From positions 1-64,000 of the forward strand of contig NZ_JNZP01000030.1 of NCBI RefSeq assembly GCF_000725545.1: a stretch of DNA of 64,000 nucleotides, in the 5' to 3' direction. A program made the translations under genes and the position numbers. The notes beneath the pieces are model-generated. The model saw only the letters and a list, made by a program, of their open reading frames with translations. It ran no database searches and was not told the DNA's origin. Shown here piece by piece: positions 7,249 through 17,081 of the stretch. The number at the start of each line of letters is the position of its first letter. Position 1 is the stretch's first letter. The DNA is from Streptomyces exfoliatus. GTDB lineage: Bacteria > Actinomycetota > Actinomycetes > Streptomycetales > Streptomycetaceae.

Positions 7249-8945
7249 CTACCCGTGCGACCCGCGGTCCGCGTCTCCACCGTCCTCCGCGCGCGAGCGG
7301 GCGGAGAGGGCCGCGCGCCAGCCGCCGTACGCGGTGATCTCGCGGGCGTCCGACAGCGCCTCGGGCTCGCAGAGGAAGCCGGTCACGAAGGTTCCGTCGG
7401 CGAGTTCCACCGTGCCGAGGGTCATCGGGCGGGGGAGGGCCGCCAGGAGCGCGCCGAGCCCCTCGACGGGCAGTCGCCACACCTCGGCCTCGATGGCGGC
7501 GCCGCCCTCGCGCGTCCGGACCAGACCGGGTTTGGGAGGCGTCGTGTCCAGGGCGTACAACCGGTAGGCGGCCGCAGTCGTCGTGGCGCGTTCGAACCGG
7601 CCGCCCAGGGAGAGCAGTTGACCGTTCAGCGGTTGCCCGGAGAGGTGGGCGCCGACCACGGCGAGGGGCAGGGGCGCGGTGGTGAGCAGGCCGGCGACGC
7701 GGGCGAGCCGTTCGTCGGTGAACGCCGGGCCGATCAGCATGACGCCGAACGGCAGCCCGTTCACCTCGCCCGCGGGGACGGCGACCGCCGCCAGGTCGAA
7801 CAGGTTCGTGGAGTTGGTGAAGCGCCCGAGCCGGGCGTTGGCGCCCAGCGGGTCGGCCGCGACCTCCGCGAGGGTCGGATGCCCGGGTGTCGTCGGGAGC
7901 AGCAGCGCGTCCGCGTCGCCCAGCGAAGCCATGGCCGTGGTGCGCAGGTGCGCGAGCCGCTCCTGGTCCGCGAAGAGCCGGTGGGCGGGGATGTCCCGTG
8001 CCCCGGAGATGATCCCGGCCACCGTGGGATCGAGGTCCGCCGTACCCGCGTGTGCGTCGACGAAGGCGCCCACGGCCGTGTGGCGCTCGGCGACGAACGC
8101 GCCCTCGTACAACAGGGCGGCTGCCTCGGTGAACGGCGCCAGGTCCACCGGCTGGAGTGCCGCGCCCGCGTCCGCGAGCCGGGCCGCCGCCGTGTCGAAC
8201 GCCTCCGCCCAGCCCGCGTCCAGCTCGCCGAGCTGCTCGCGCGCGGGGACGGCGACGCGCCACGGGCCCGGGCGGCGCTGGTCCAGTGGGGGCAGCCCGC
8301 GCGCCGGTGGCACCGCCATGAAGGACAGGGCGCGCTCGGCCTCAGGGAGCGTACGGGCGAAGACCGTGACGCAGTCCAGCGAGGCGCAGGCCGGGACGAC
8401 GCCTTCCGTCGGGACCAGGCCGCGGGTCGGCTTGAGCCCGACGATGCCGTTGAAGGCCGCCGGGACCCGGCCCGAGCCCGCGGTGTCCGTGCCGAGGGCG
8501 AAGTCCACGATGCCGAGGGCGACCGCGACGGCCGAGCCGGAGGAGGAGCCGCCCGCGACGTACGCCGGGTCGACGGCGCCCCGGACCGCGCCGTACGGCT
8601 GCGCGTGCCGACCAGGCCGGTCGCGAACTGGTCGAGGTTCGTCGTGCCGAGCGCCACGGCGCCCGCCGCCCGCAGGCGCGCCACCGCAGGGGCGTCCGCC
8701 TCCGGCCGGTACGCGTACGAGGGGCAGCCCGCGGTGGTCGGGAGCCCGGCCACGTCGATGTTGCCCTTGACCGCGAACACCGTCCCGGCCAGCGGCAGCC
8801 GTTCGCCCGCGGCGGTGCGCGCGTCGACCGCGGCGGCGTCCGCCTCCGCGACCGCTCGGGGGCGCAGATCGATCCACACCTCCGGCCGGTCCACCCGCGC
8901 GATGCGGGCGTAGGCGGCCCGTACCCGTTCCACCGCGGTGCTCAC
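7249..8945 (-). pseudogene. allophanate hydrolase (AtzF type) with apparent one-base frameshift
   Basis: Last gene of the guanidine/urea carboxylase operon. It starts at a GTG overlapping the carboxylase stop (GTGA, 8942-8945). Allophanate hydrolase splits allophanate into two NH3 and two CO2. The amidase-signature Lys region ([13 protein letters not shown]) and [14 protein letters not shown] are in the first frame. PYGAVRG, the Ser-rich [11 protein letters not shown] and the downstream [16 protein letters not shown] are one frame over, followed by the full C-terminal DUF-type domain to 7249. Inserting one G after 8598 (GG to GGG) restores the consensus GTRSPYGAVR. So either one base was lost from a G run (sequence error or fresh mutation) or the gene is inactive. 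Everything else looks intact. Confidence 0.85.
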
Positions 8946-11900
8946 GCCGCCACCTCCACGGCCGCGACGGGAGCGAGGACGACGAGTGCGGTGCCCGCCT
9001 CCACCTGGCTGCCCGGTTTGACCAGGACCTCCGCGACGATCCCGTCGGCGGGGGCCGGTACCGGCGCCTCCATCTTCATCGCCTCGAGGGCGACCAGCTG
9101 CTGACCGGCCGACACCCGGTCGCCTGCCTCGACGTTCACCTGCCAGACGCAGGCCGTGAACTCGGCCTCGACCAGTCGGCCGCCTTCGGGCACCTCGATG
9201 TCGGCGGCGGGCGGGGCGACCTCGGAGGCCGCCTCGGCGCGGGCGAACTCGCCGGCCGCCTCCCAGGCGTCGCGCTCGGCGCCGAAGGCCGTGCTCTGCC
9301 GGTCCCGGAAGGCCGCGATCGACGCGGCGTTCTCGGAGAGGAAGGCCTGGTACGCGGCGAGCGAGAAGGTGCCCTCCTCGGTCTTCGGTACGAAGCGGCC
9401 GGAGGTGATGTCTGCGCGCAGCTCCAGGAGTTCGTCGGCGCCGACCGGGTACCACCTGATCCGGTCGAAGAAGCGCATCAGCCACGGTCTGCCCGGCTCG
9501 AAGGCGCCGCGCTGCTGCCAGCCCGACCACACCTGCGTGGTGCGGCCGACGAACTGGTACCCGCCGGGGCCCTCCATGCCGTAGACGCACAGGTACGCCC
9601 CGCCGATGCCGACCGAGTTCTCCGCGGTCCAGGTGCGGGCCGGGTTGTACTTGGTCGTGACGAGCCGGTGCCGCGGGTCCAGGGGAGTGGCGACGGGCGC
9701 GCCCAGGTAGACGTCGCCCAGGCCCAGAACCAGGTACTCGGCGTCGAAGACCGTGCGGTACACGTCATCGGCGGTCTCCAGTCCGTTGACGCGACGGATG
9801 AACTCGATGTTCGACGGGCACCACGGGGCGTCGTCGCGCACGCCCGCGACATAGCGGGCGATGGCCTCGCGGGTCGCCGGATCGTCCCAGGACAGCGGCA
9901 GGTGCACGATCCGGCTGGGCACCACCAGCTCGTCGGTGGCGGGGAGCGTCTCCTCGATCCGCCGTACGGCGTCGAGGAGTTCGGGCTGCGGCAGCACGTC
10001 GGGATCCGTCCGGATCTGGAGCGAGCGGATGCCCGGGGTGAGATCGACGACCCCGGGGAGCCCGCGCTCGGCCAGGGCCTCCGCGAGGGCGTGGACGCGC
10101 ATCCGCAGCGCCAGATCGAGCTGCATGGGGCCGTACTCGACGAGGAGGTTGTCGTCGCCGCTGCGCCGGTACGTGACAGAGGGGCGGGCGGCGGTCTCCG
10201 CCAGGCCGCCGAGGATCCCGCCGTCGACGACGGCGTCGCGGTCGGCGCGCGGCACTGCGGCGGGTTCCTTCCGCAGGCGGGCGGCCGTCTCCGTCGTCAC
10301 GGGCACGAACCGGACGGTGTCGCCGGGACGCAGCTGGCCCAGCTTCCAGCGCTGCCCCGTGACGACCGTCGCCGGGCAGACGAAGCCGCCGAGGGAGGGG
10401 CCGTCGGGGCCGAGGAGGACCGGCATGTCGCCGGTGTAGTCGACGGCGCCGACGGAGTACGGCGTGTCGTGGATGTTGGACGGGTGAAGCCCCGCCTCGC
10501 CGCCGTCCGTCCTCGCCCAGCGCGGCTTGGGGCCGACCAGACGGACACCGGTCCGCGCCGAGTTGAAGTGCACCTTCCAGCCGGCGGCGTAGAAGTCGCG
10601 GATGTCGCCCTCGGTGAAGAACTCGGGCGCGGCATGCGGGCCTTCGACCGCGCCGACCCGCCACTCGCCCGTGAAGGCAGGGCGCGTGTCGACGGGGACG
10701 ACGGAGGTCTCCGTACGTGCCTCGCCGCCGTGCAGGACGTCGCCCGCGCGCAGGGCCCGGCCGCCGTGGCCGCCGAACCGGCCCAGGGTGAAGGTGGCCG
10801 CGCTGCCCAGGAACTCCGGCACGTCCAGGCCGCCCGCGAACAGGACGTACGTGCGCAGGCCCCGTTCCTCGGGCGCGCCGACGGCGAGGGTCTGCCCGGA
10901 TCCCACGGTGACCGGCTCCCACTGCGGCACGGGGCCGCCGTCGAGCGTCACGCGGGCCGGGGCGCCGGTGACGCAGACCGTCGTCGGACGGGTGAACCTC
11001 AGGGAGGGGCCCTGGAGGGTGCACTCCAGGCCCGGCGCGCCCTCGTCGTTGCCGAGCGCGGTGTTGCCGAGCCGGAAGGACAGGTCGTCCATCGGCCCGC
11101 CCGGGGGTACACCGACCTGCCAGTAGCCGGTGCGTCCGGGCCAGTCCTGCACGGTGGTCAGGGTGCCCGGCGTGACGACCTCGATGCGCGGGGTCGGGTC
11201 GGTGAGGGTGGTGAGCGAGGCGGTGGAGTGGGCGGCGGCGCGGACGTCGGCGTCCCTGAGCGCGGTGCGTACGAGACCGAGGTTGGTCTCGATGCCGTCG
11301 ACGCGGGTCGCGGCGAGCGCCGCGTCGAGCCGGTCGAGTGCCTCGGCACGGTCGGCGCCGTGCGCGACGACCTTGGCGAGCATCGGGTCGTAGGCGGTGG
11401 TGACCTCGGTGCCGGTCTCCACCCAGGTGTCCACCCGGACGCCGTCGGGGAAGGCGACGCGGGTCAGCAGGCCCGCGCTCGGGCGGTGGTCGCGGGACGG
11501 GTCCTCCGCGTAGACGCGCGCTTCGACGGCGTGGCCGGTGGGGGCGGGGGGCTCGGTGACGACCGCTGTGTCGCCCTGCGCGAGGCGCAGCATCCAGGCG
11601 ACGAGGTCGACGCCGTAGATCGCCTCGGTGACCGGGTGCTCGACCTGAAGGCGGGTGTTGACCTCCAGGAAGTACGCCTCCTCACGGGCGGCGTCGTACA
11701 CGAACTCGACGGTCCCGGCGGAGCGGTAGTCCACCGACGCGCACAGATCCCGTGCCGCCGTGGCGAGTTCGCGGCGGACCCGGTCCGGGAGGCCGGGAGC
11801 GGGGGCCTCCTCCAGGACCTTCTGGTTGCGGCGCTGGAGCGAGCAGTCGCGGTCGCCGAGGGTGACGACCTTGCCCAGCCCGTCGCCGAAGACCTGCACC

Positions 11901-12529
11901 TCGACGTGGCGGGCCCGCTCCACGAGGCGCTCCAGGAAGACGCCGGCGGAAGAGAAGGAGGCCGCGGCCACGCGCTGCACCCGCTCCCAGGCGTCGGCGA
12001 GGCCGGCCGCGTCGCGGCAGGCGCTCATGCCGATGCCGCCACCGCCGCCGGTCGCCTTGAGCATCACCGGATAGCCGATCTCCTCGGCCGCCGCCAGGGC
12101 CGCTGCCAGGTCGGGGAGGAGCCCGGTGCCGGGGGCGAGCGGCACACCGGCTGCCTCGGCGGCGGCCCGGGCGGTGTGTTTGGCGCCGAACAGCTCCAGC
12201 TGTGCGGGGGTGGGCCCGACGAAGACGATGCCGGCGTCGGCGCAGCGGCGGGCGAAGCCGGCGTCCTCGGACAGGAAGCCGTAACCGGGGTGTATCGCGC
12301 CGGCGCCGGTGTCCCTGGCGGCTCGCAGGACCAGGTCGGCGTCGAGATACGACTCCTTGGCGGGTGCGGGGCCGAGCCGGACGGCCTCGTCGGCCAGCCG
12401 GACGTGCTCGGTGCCGCGGTCCGGATCGGAGTACACCGCCACGGTGCGCAGGCCGAGCGCGCGGGCGGTGCGGATGACGCGGGCCGCGATCTCGCCGCGG
12501 TTGGCGACCAGCAGGGTGTCGAACGTCAT
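8942..12529 (-). CDS. biotin-dependent guanidine/urea carboxylase
   Basis: 1195 aa. Residues ~1-450 are a biotin carboxylase ([12 protein letters not shown]; Gly-rich ATP loop [27 protein letters not shown]). Residues ~455-770 are a KipA/AHS2-like half and ~790-1090 a KipI/AHS1-like half ([12 protein letters not shown]), together the carboxyltransferase. The C-terminus is a biotin carrier domain with EAMKMEAP, biotin on Lys1152. This is the usual urea-carboxylase length without a fused allophanate hydrolase. The upstream UAAP pair marks enzymes now known to carboxylate guanidine in preference to urea. It overlaps both neighbours by 4 nt, so the whole operon is translationally coupled. The substrate call (guanidine) is inference from context. 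Confidence 0.9.
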   Translation of the reverse strand: MTFDTLLVANRGEIAARVIRTARALGLRTVAVYSDPDRGTEHVRLADEAVRLGPAPAKESYLDADLVLRAARDTGAGAIHPGYGFLSEDAGFARRCADAGIVFVGPTPAQLELFGAKHTARAAAEAAGVPLAPGTGLLPDLAAALAAAEEIGYPVMLKATGGGGGIGMSACRDAAGLADAWERVQRVAAASFSSAGVFLERLVERARHVEVQVFGDGLGKVVTLGDRDCSLQRRNQKVLEEAPAPGLPDRVRRELATAARDLCASVDYRSAGTVEFVYDAAREEAYFLEVNTRLQVEHPVTEAIYGVDLVAWMLRLAQGDTAVVTEPPAPTGHAVEARVYAEDPSRDHRPSAGLLTRVAFPDGVRVDTWVETGTEVTTAYDPMLAKVVAHGADRAEALDRLDAALAATRVDGIETNLGLVRTALRDADVRAAAHSTASLTTLTDPTPRIEVVTPGTLTTVQDWPGRTGYWQVGVPPGGPMDDLSFRLGNTALGNDEGAPGLECTLQGPSLRFTRPTTVCVTGAPARVTLDGGPVPQWEPVTVGSGQTLAVGAPEERGLRTYVLFAGGLDVPEFLGSAATFTLGRFGGHGGRALRAGDVLHGGEARTETSVVPVDTRPAFTGEWRVGAVEGPHAAPEFFTEGDIRDFYAAGWKVHFNSARTGVRLVGPKPRWARTDGGEAGLHPSNIHDTPYSVGAVDYTGDMPVLLGPDGPSLGGFVCPATVVTGQRWKLGQLRPGDTVRFVPVTTETAARLRKEPAAVPRADRDAVVDGGILGGLAETAARPSVTYRRSGDDNLLVEYGPMQLDLALRMRVHALAEALAERGLPGVVDLTPGIRSLQIRTDPDVLPQPELLDAVRRIEETLPATDELVVPSRIVHLPLSWDDPATREAIARYVAGVRDDAPWCPSNIEFIRRVNGLETADDVYRTVFDAEYLVLGLGDVYLGAPVATPLDPRHRLVTTKYNPARTWTAENSVGIGGAYLCVYGMEGPGGYQFVGRTTQVWSGWQQRGAFEPGRPWLMRFFDRIRWYPVGADELLELRADITSGRFVPKTEEGTFSLAAYQAFLSENAASIAAFRDRQSTAFGAERDAWEAAGEFARAEAASEVAPPAADIEVPEGGRLVEAEFTACVWQVNVEAGDRVSAGQQLVALEAMKMEAPVPAPADGIVAEVLVKPGSQVEAGTALVVLAPVAAVEVAA

Positions 12530-13236
12530 CGTGATCGGTCCTCGTCGCTCTCGTAGCCCTCGTCCGGCTCGGTGATCGGCCCGGTGATCGGCCCGGTCAT
12601 CGGACCGGTGACGGGCTCGGTGATCGTCATCCGCACGGCCGTGGGGTCGAATCCGTTGCAGGGGTTGTTGATCTGGGGGCAGTTGGACAGCAGGGCGAGG
12701 ACGTCCGTCTCGGCGCGCAGGACGACCTTCAGGCCCGGGGCGGAGATGCCGTCGACGATGCCGAGGGTGCCGTCCTGCTCCACCGGCACGTTCATGAACC
12801 AGTTGATGTTGGAGACCAGGTCACGCTTGCCGAGCCCGTGCCGCGCGCCCTCGGCGAGGAAGTTCTCCACGCAGGCGTGCTGCGACCAGGTGTGGTGGCC
12901 GTAGCGGAGGGTGTTGGACTCCTTGGAGCAGGCGCCGCCGAGGGTGTCGTGCCGTCCGCAGGTGTCCTCGACGACCGTCATCAGCGGAGTGTGCTCGCAG
13001 GAGAGCAGCACCGAGCCGGTGGTCAGGAAGACGCCGCCCTGCGCCTGGACGGTGTCGGGGGTGCTGTAGCGCACGGAGGTGTCGTGCGCGTCGTAGAGGA
13101 GGAAGTCGGCGGCCTGGTTGCCGTACAGGTCGGTGACGGTCAGCAGCTGGCCCTTGCGGACGATCCCGGACCAGGCGGCGCGGGCGGGGACGGTGTCGTC
13201 GGAGACGACGCGGCCCGGATGTGCGGCGGTGGTCAT
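12526..13236 (-). CDS. urea amidolyase-associated protein UAAP2 (carboxyguanidine deiminase subunit)
   Basis: 236 aa, DUF1989 family. Conserved blocks: GNQAADFLLYDAHDTSVRYS, SCEHTPLMTVVEDTCGRHDTLGGACS, INWFMNVPV and CPQINNPCNGFDPT. Members of this pair form the heteromeric carboxyguanidine deiminase (CgdA/CgdB) that converts carboxyguanidine to allophanate and ammonia, linking the carboxylase to allophanate hydrolase. The ATG at 13236 overlaps the upstream UAAP1 stop (ATGA), and its own stop overlaps the carboxylase start. The last ~35 residues are a species-specific tail built from TGP-type repeats (PMTGPITGPITEP) encoded by a ~12-bp tandem repeat. The UAAP1/UAAP2 assignment is from memory of the families. 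Confidence 0.85.
   Translation of the reverse strand: MTTAAHPGRVVSDDTVPARAAWSGIVRKGQLLTVTDLYGNQAADFLLYDAHDTSVRYSTPDTVQAQGGVFLTTGSVLLSCEHTPLMTVVEDTCGRHDTLGGACSKESNTLRYGHHTWSQHACVENFLAEGARHGLGKRDLVSNINWFMNVPVEQDGTLGIVDGISAPGLKVVLRAETDVLALLSNCPQINNPCNGFDPTAVRMTITEPVTGPMTGPITGPITEPDEGYESDEDRSR
12560..12625. repeat. ~12-bp imperfect tandem repeat in the UAAP2 3' end
   Basis: On the plus strand the unit GTGATCGGCCCG is repeated with small changes about four to five times (…GGTGATCGGCCCGGT…, then ATCGGACCGG, then ACGGGCTCGG). It encodes the repeated Thr-Gly-Pro/Ile motif at the C-terminus of UAAP2 and is likely to vary in copy number. Confidence 0.65.
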
Positions 13237-14075
13237 GCGAGCCCCCGGGCGGTGAGGTGGTCGACGGTGTTGAGGAAGGCGCGGCGGGCTTCGGGGGTGG
13301 CGTTCCACAGGGCGTCGACCGGGGCGGTCGGGCGGGCCCGGTACGCCAGTACCTGGAGGGGTCCGCAGGTGTACTCCGGACGAGGGTCCAGGGGGTGCGG
13401 GACGTTGGCGACGAGGACGGTGACGTCCTGTTCGGCGCGCAGCGTGACGGTCGTGCCGGGCCCCGCGGATCCGGTGAACCTCGTGGTGCCGTCGTCGGCG
13501 ATCCGTACGCCCTGGAAGAAGGAGACGGACGGGGGGAGGTCGCGCGGGGTGAGGCCGTTCTTGAGGGCGGCGAGCTTGAACAGTTCACGCCCCGCCGGCG
13601 AGGCGGACTGCGGGGTCCCGTCCCCGTACCGCGCGGTGTTGCGTACGAGGGTGGAGGTGCCGGTCAGCGCGTCGTGCCGGCCGGAGGTGTCCTCGACGAC
13701 GGAGGCGAGGACCCGGCCCTGGTCGGAGAGGAGCAGGTGCCCCTCGCCGAGGTACGCGTTCCACAGCACCTTGACGGTGTCGGCGACGTTCAGCCGCTCC
13801 CAGGGGCGGCCGGCCGCGTGGAGGAGCAGATGGGCGCAGGCGTCGCCGGTGACGTCGGTAAGCCGCAGCTCGGTGCCGCGGGCGAGGACCTTGTGGGTGT
13901 AGCCGCCGCCCGCCACGGTCTCTGCCCACACGACGTCCTCGGCGGCGACGCCGACGGGCGGCGTCGGCCAGTCGCTCGCGGGGACGGTCGGCATGGCCTC
14001 GACCTCACCGCCCTCCTGGGCGCGGGCGTGGTCGCGCGCGCCGTACGCCGACGCGGTCGCTGACGGTGTCGCCAT
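13233..14075 (-). CDS. urea amidolyase-associated protein UAAP1 (carboxyguanidine deiminase subunit)
   Basis: 280 aa, DUF1989 family, first gene of the operon. Diagnostic segments: GDACAHLLLHAAGRPWERLNVADTVKVLWNAYLGEGHLLLSDQGRVLASVVEDTSGRHDALTGTS and SVSFFQGVRI (quoted in parts). The Cys/His/Asp positions repeat those of UAAP2, fitting the paired deiminase. It is longer than typical UAAP1 by an N-terminal Ala/Glu-rich extension of ~35 residues; an internal Met at residue 28 (MPTVPASDW) could be the true start. The ATG at 14075 has a good GGAGG ribosome site and lies 27 bp from the TetR palindrome at 14102-14123. Confidence 0.85.
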   Translation of the reverse strand: MATPSATASAYGARDHARAQEGGEVEAMPTVPASDWPTPPVGVAAEDVVWAETVAGGGYTHKVLARGTELRLTDVTGDACAHLLLHAAGRPWERLNVADTVKVLWNAYLGEGHLLLSDQGRVLASVVEDTSGRHDALTGTSTLVRNTARYGDGTPQSASPAGRELFKLAALKNGLTPRDLPPSVSFFQGVRIADDGTTRFTGSAGPGTTVTLRAEQDVTVLVANVPHPLDPRPEYTCGPLQVLAYRARPTAPVDALWNATPEARRAFLNTVDHLTARGLA

Positions 14076-14101
14076 GGATCAACCTCCGGTCCGGATCCCT
14101 G

Positions 14102-14123
14102 ATTTCTGTCGCTCGACAGAAAT
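14102..14123. promoter_or_regulatory. perfect palindromic operator (TetR site 1)
   Basis: ATTTCTGTCG-CT-CGACAGAAAT: 10-bp perfect arms, 2-bp centre. It lies between the divergent UAAP1 operon and the TetR gene. A near-identical copy stands before the APC permease at 16509-16530, which marks it as a shared operator rather than a chance hairpin. Confidence 0.85.
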
Positions 14124-14234
14124 TAGGTGGCGGGCGATTCCCCGCCGTTGCCCGCCGATGTCCGTCCCGTTACCGGAAACTCACCCCGGGGTTCCGTCGG
14201 AAAGGGGGCTCCGGCCCTGTGCGAGGATCGCGGA

Positions 14235-14921
14235 GTGAGTACGTCTGCCAGCAGAAGAGTCGGTCGCCCCCGGGCCCAGGAGCGCCCCGTCAGCGGCCTC
14301 GCACCGCGCGAGGAAGTCCTGGCCGCCGCGGCCGAGCTGTTCACCACCCGCGGCTACACGGCCACCTCGACGCGGACCATCGCCGAGGGCGCGGGGATGC
14401 GGCAGGCGTCCCTCTACCACTACTTCGACGGCAAGGAGGCGATCCTCGCGGAGCTGCTGGAAGGAACGGTTCGCCCCTCGCTCGACACGGCACGTCTGCT
14501 CGTGGCGCGAACGGAGGCGGCGCCGGAGGCGCGCCTGTGGGCGCTGTGCCACTCCGACGCCACCCTGTTGTGCGGCGGTCCGCACAACCTCGGGGCGCTC
14601 TACCTGCTGCCGGAGGTGCGGACGGAGGGCTTCGCCGTCTTCCACCGGGTACGGGCGGAACTCAAGTCCTGTTACGCCGAGTTGCTGGCCGCCACGGAGT
14701 CGGGAGCGGGGCTCGGCCCCGAGGACCTGGTCCTCCGCGCGGACCTCGTCTTCGGTCTCACCGAGAGCGTGATCCTCATCCGGCGGGCAGAGCCCGGCCG
14801 CGACCCGTCGACCCTCGCGACGGCGACCGCCGACGCTGCGCTCCGGGTGGCGGGCGTGGCGCAGCGGTCCGTGTCACGGCTGCGCCGCGAGGGGCAGAGT
14901 CTCCTCGCGGCGGGCAACTGA
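14235..14921 (+). CDS. TetR-family regulator of the guanidine/urea operon
   Basis: 228 aa. The N-terminal HTH is typical: REEVLAAAAELFTTRGYTATSTRTIAEGAGMRQASLYHYFDGKEAILAELLEG. The ligand-binding part (residues ~75-225) is family-variable. The GTG at 14235 (VSTSASRRVGRPR) is preferred because it begins at the usual basic pre-HTH tail; an in-frame ATG exists at 14127 but would place translated sequence next to the operator. Divergent from the UAAP1 operon and convergent with the APC permease (24 bp between stops). Two copies of the same palindrome flank its regulon, so it probably represses both in the absence of an operon-related ligand such as guanidine or an intermediate. Confidence 0.85.
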   Translation: MSTSASRRVGRPRAQERPVSGLAPREEVLAAAAELFTTRGYTATSTRTIAEGAGMRQASLYHYFDGKEAILAELLEGTVRPSLDTARLLVARTEAAPEARLWALCHSDATLLCGGPHNLGALYLLPEVRTEGFAVFHRVRAELKSCYAELLAATESGAGLGPEDLVLRADLVFGLTESVILIRRAEPGRDPSTLATATADAALRVAGVAQRSVSRLRREGQSLLAAGN

Positions 14922-14945
14922 CCGGACGTCACCGGCGGCGCGGGT

Positions 14946-16475
14946 TCAGGCCTCGACGCTCCTGCCGCGGCGGTACCGGCGGTAGGCGGCGCCCGTCGCC
15001 ACGGTTCCGCCGACGATCAGGACGGTGAACCACCGGAAGTACCAGTGGCCGCCTTCCGGGTCGTACACCTCGGCCCGCGGCCACGCGAGATTGACGGTCA
15101 TGAAGAGGCCGTAGCCGACCGCGAGGACGTTGACCGGAAGCCCCCAGCGGCCGAGGGAGAACAGCGGCCTGCCGAGCTCGTCGCGCGTGCCGTCGGCCGG
15201 CGGCGGCCACTGGCCCCGGAGCCGCCTGACCAGCATGGGCCCCGTGACCATCGCGTACGCCAGGTACACCATCGCGATGCAACTGGTGCCGATGGCGACG
15301 AACGCCTGCGGCGAGGCGAGGTTGAGCAGGAGCAGCAGACCCGCGCCGACGCCGGCCACCACGGCGGCGGTGCCGGGCATCCCGGTGCGCTGGGGGACCC
15401 TCGCCAGCCGCGCCGAGCGCGGCAGGGCGCCGTCGCGGGCTATGGAGAAGAGCATGCGGGTCGCCGAGGTCTGGATCGCCAGCGTGGCCGCGCAGATCGC
15501 CACCGCCACGTCGGCGAGCAGAACCCTGCCGAGGCCGTCGCCGAGGGTGCTGGTGAGCACGTACCCCAGGCCCTCCGTCGCCAGCCTGCCGTCGGTGAGG
15601 CTGGGGGCGGCGAGCAGCCCGCCGAGGAGCAGCAGTCCGCCGCAGACTCCCGAGGTGGTCAGCGCGCTCAGCGTCGTGCGCGGCGCCGTGCGGCGGGGGT
15701 TGACGGTCTCCTCGCTCATCTCGCTCGCGCTCTCGAACCCGATGAGGACGTACGCGGCGGTGAACGAGCCCACCAGGAGCGCCGTGATCGGACCGCCCTC
15801 GCCGCCGGTGTGCAGGGTGATGCCGGGGTCCCGCTCGGCGTGGGTGGCGAGGAGGGTGACGATCAGGGCGACGCCCGCGATCTCGGCCGTGACGCCGATC
15901 GTGTTGACCGCCGACAGGGCGCGGTTGTCGAGGACGTTGAGCAGCGTGGTGAAGGCGAGGAGGATCAGGCCCAGGACGGCGGCGTTGGCGGCGCCGCTGG
16001 TCGACGTGGGAGACGGGTCGCCGCCCAGGAGCTGGAACCCGGACCAGACGGCGGGCAACACGACCTGGAGTGCGAGGGCCGCGGCCGCCACCACCACGAT
16101 CCGCCCGGTCACCATGATCCAGCCCGCGTACCAGCCGAAGCCCGGCGTGCCGAGCCTGCTCGCCCACTGGTAGATAGCCCCGGCGATGGGCAGCCGCGCG
16201 GCGAGTTCGGCGAAGCAGGCGGCGACGAGCAGCTGCCCGGCGAGAACGGCGGGCCAGGTCCAGAAGAAGAGCGGCCCGCCGAAGGAGTAGCCGAGGGCGA
16301 AGAACTGGAAGACCGTGGTCAGGACGGAGATGAAGGAGAACCCGGCGGCGAAGGACGCGTACCGCCCCATCCGGCGCCGCAGCTGCTGGTCGTAACCGAA
16401 GGCGGCGAGCGAACCGCCTTCCGTGGGGCCGGGCGGTGGGGTCGCCGGGGGAGTGGGGTCGGTGGTCACGGTCAT
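14946..16475 (-). CDS. APC-family permease, probable guanidine/urea-derivative or amino acid uptake
   Basis: 509 aa with about 12 hydrophobic segments. It shows the APC signature near TM1 (SFAAGFSFISVLTTVFQFFALG), LPIAGAIYQWASRLGTPGFGW after TM2, and GFESASEMSEETVNPRRTAPR after TM6, which is typical of the amino acid/choline/GABA permease (ACT) group. The start ATG at 16475 is chosen because it has an AGGGGA ribosome site and sits ~34 bp downstream of the second TetR palindrome. Proteins like this often accompany UAAP/urea carboxylase genes in actinobacteria. Substrate not provable from sequence. Confidence 0.85.
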   Translation of the reverse strand: MTVTTDPTPPATPPPGPTEGGSLAAFGYDQQLRRRMGRYASFAAGFSFISVLTTVFQFFALGYSFGGPLFFWTWPAVLAGQLLVAACFAELAARLPIAGAIYQWASRLGTPGFGWYAGWIMVTGRIVVVAAAALALQVVLPAVWSGFQLLGGDPSPTSTSGAANAAVLGLILLAFTTLLNVLDNRALSAVNTIGVTAEIAGVALIVTLLATHAERDPGITLHTGGEGGPITALLVGSFTAAYVLIGFESASEMSEETVNPRRTAPRTTLSALTTSGVCGGLLLLGGLLAAPSLTDGRLATEGLGYVLTSTLGDGLGRVLLADVAVAICAATLAIQTSATRMLFSIARDGALPRSARLARVPQRTGMPGTAAVVAGVGAGLLLLLNLASPQAFVAIGTSCIAMVYLAYAMVTGPMLVRRLRGQWPPPADGTRDELGRPLFSLGRWGLPVNVLAVGYGLFMTVNLAWPRAEVYDPEGGHWYFRWFTVLIVGGTVATGAAYRRYRRGRSVEA

Positions 16476-16508
16476 GGCTGTCCCCTGTCGCGAGAGGTGC
16501 TCCTGCGA

Positions 16509-16530
16509 ATTCCTGTCGTTCGACAGAAAT
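16509..16530. promoter_or_regulatory. palindromic operator (TetR site 2)
   Basis: ATTCCTGTCG-TT-CGACAGAAAT differs from site 1 by one arm base and the 2-bp centre. It lies 33-55 bp upstream of the permease ATG, where it would block transcription initiation. Confidence 0.85.
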
Positions 16531-16630
16531 AGGGACGGTCGGTTTCCGACGCGTATCGCCACGGTGTCCCGGCCGTAAGTGAGTCCTCTCGTCCGGCCCT
16601 GACGGGAGGAAGGAGAGCCGTGCGGCTCCC

Positions 16631-16960
16631 TCAGTCGGGAACCGGCTCGGTCTCGGGGTACGGGCTGAGCATCGTGTCGAAGTAGCCCTCCGGGGCTTCC
16701 TCCAGGTAGGTCGACAGGTTCTCCAGGAAGGCGCGCAGCGGGGGTGTCGCGTTGTGCCGGTCCAGGTCTTCCTGGGAGCGCCAGACCTCGTAGAGGAAGA
16801 AGCGGCCGTCCTCGTGCTCGTGGAGGTGGTACTGCAGGTTTCCGGGCTCCCGGCGGGTGGGCTCCACGAAGGAGGAGAGGGCGCGCCGGACCTCGTCCGC
16901 GTGCTCCGCCCTGGGGCGCAGGAAACCGTAGAGGGAGAGGGGGTGTTCCGTGTTCGTCAT
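16631..16960 (-). CDS. antibiotic biosynthesis monooxygenase (ABM)-domain protein
   Basis: 109 aa, one ferredoxin-like ABM domain: LYGFLRPRAEHADEVRRALSSFVEPTRREPGNLQYHLHEHEDGRFFLYEVWRSQEDLDRHNATPPLRAFL (shown as the family pattern R.EPGN..Y.lh.....F..yE.W.....l..H..t). This YgiN-like group includes cofactor-free quinol monooxygenases. Often a small stress or quinone-handling protein. Stands alone; the next same-strand gene is 121 bp upstream. Substrate unknown. Confidence 0.8.
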   Translation of the reverse strand: MTNTEHPLSLYGFLRPRAEHADEVRRALSSFVEPTRREPGNLQYHLHEHEDGRFFLYEVWRSQEDLDRHNATPPLRAFLENLSTYLEEAPEGYFDTMLSPYPETEPVPD

Positions 16961-17081
16961 GACCCCACGCTAAGAGCTCACACCCATGTGAGGTTCAAGC
17001 GGTTGTGACGAGCACCACATGAAGGTCGGAGGGCGCCTCGCCAGGGGCGCCCCGGCGAGCCGCACGTTCGGCTCCTCGTTC

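Noticed and set aside
9668..12556. A 962-codon open frame on the plus strand opposite the carboxylase
   Set aside because: It mirrors the carboxylase third-position pattern and has no domain-like sequence. GC-rich DNA routinely gives such antisense frames.
14076..14234. A guanidine-I (ykkC) riboswitch before the guanidine operon
   Set aside because: I looked for the conserved ykkC blocks in the leader and did not see them. A TetR palindrome occupies the promoter region instead.
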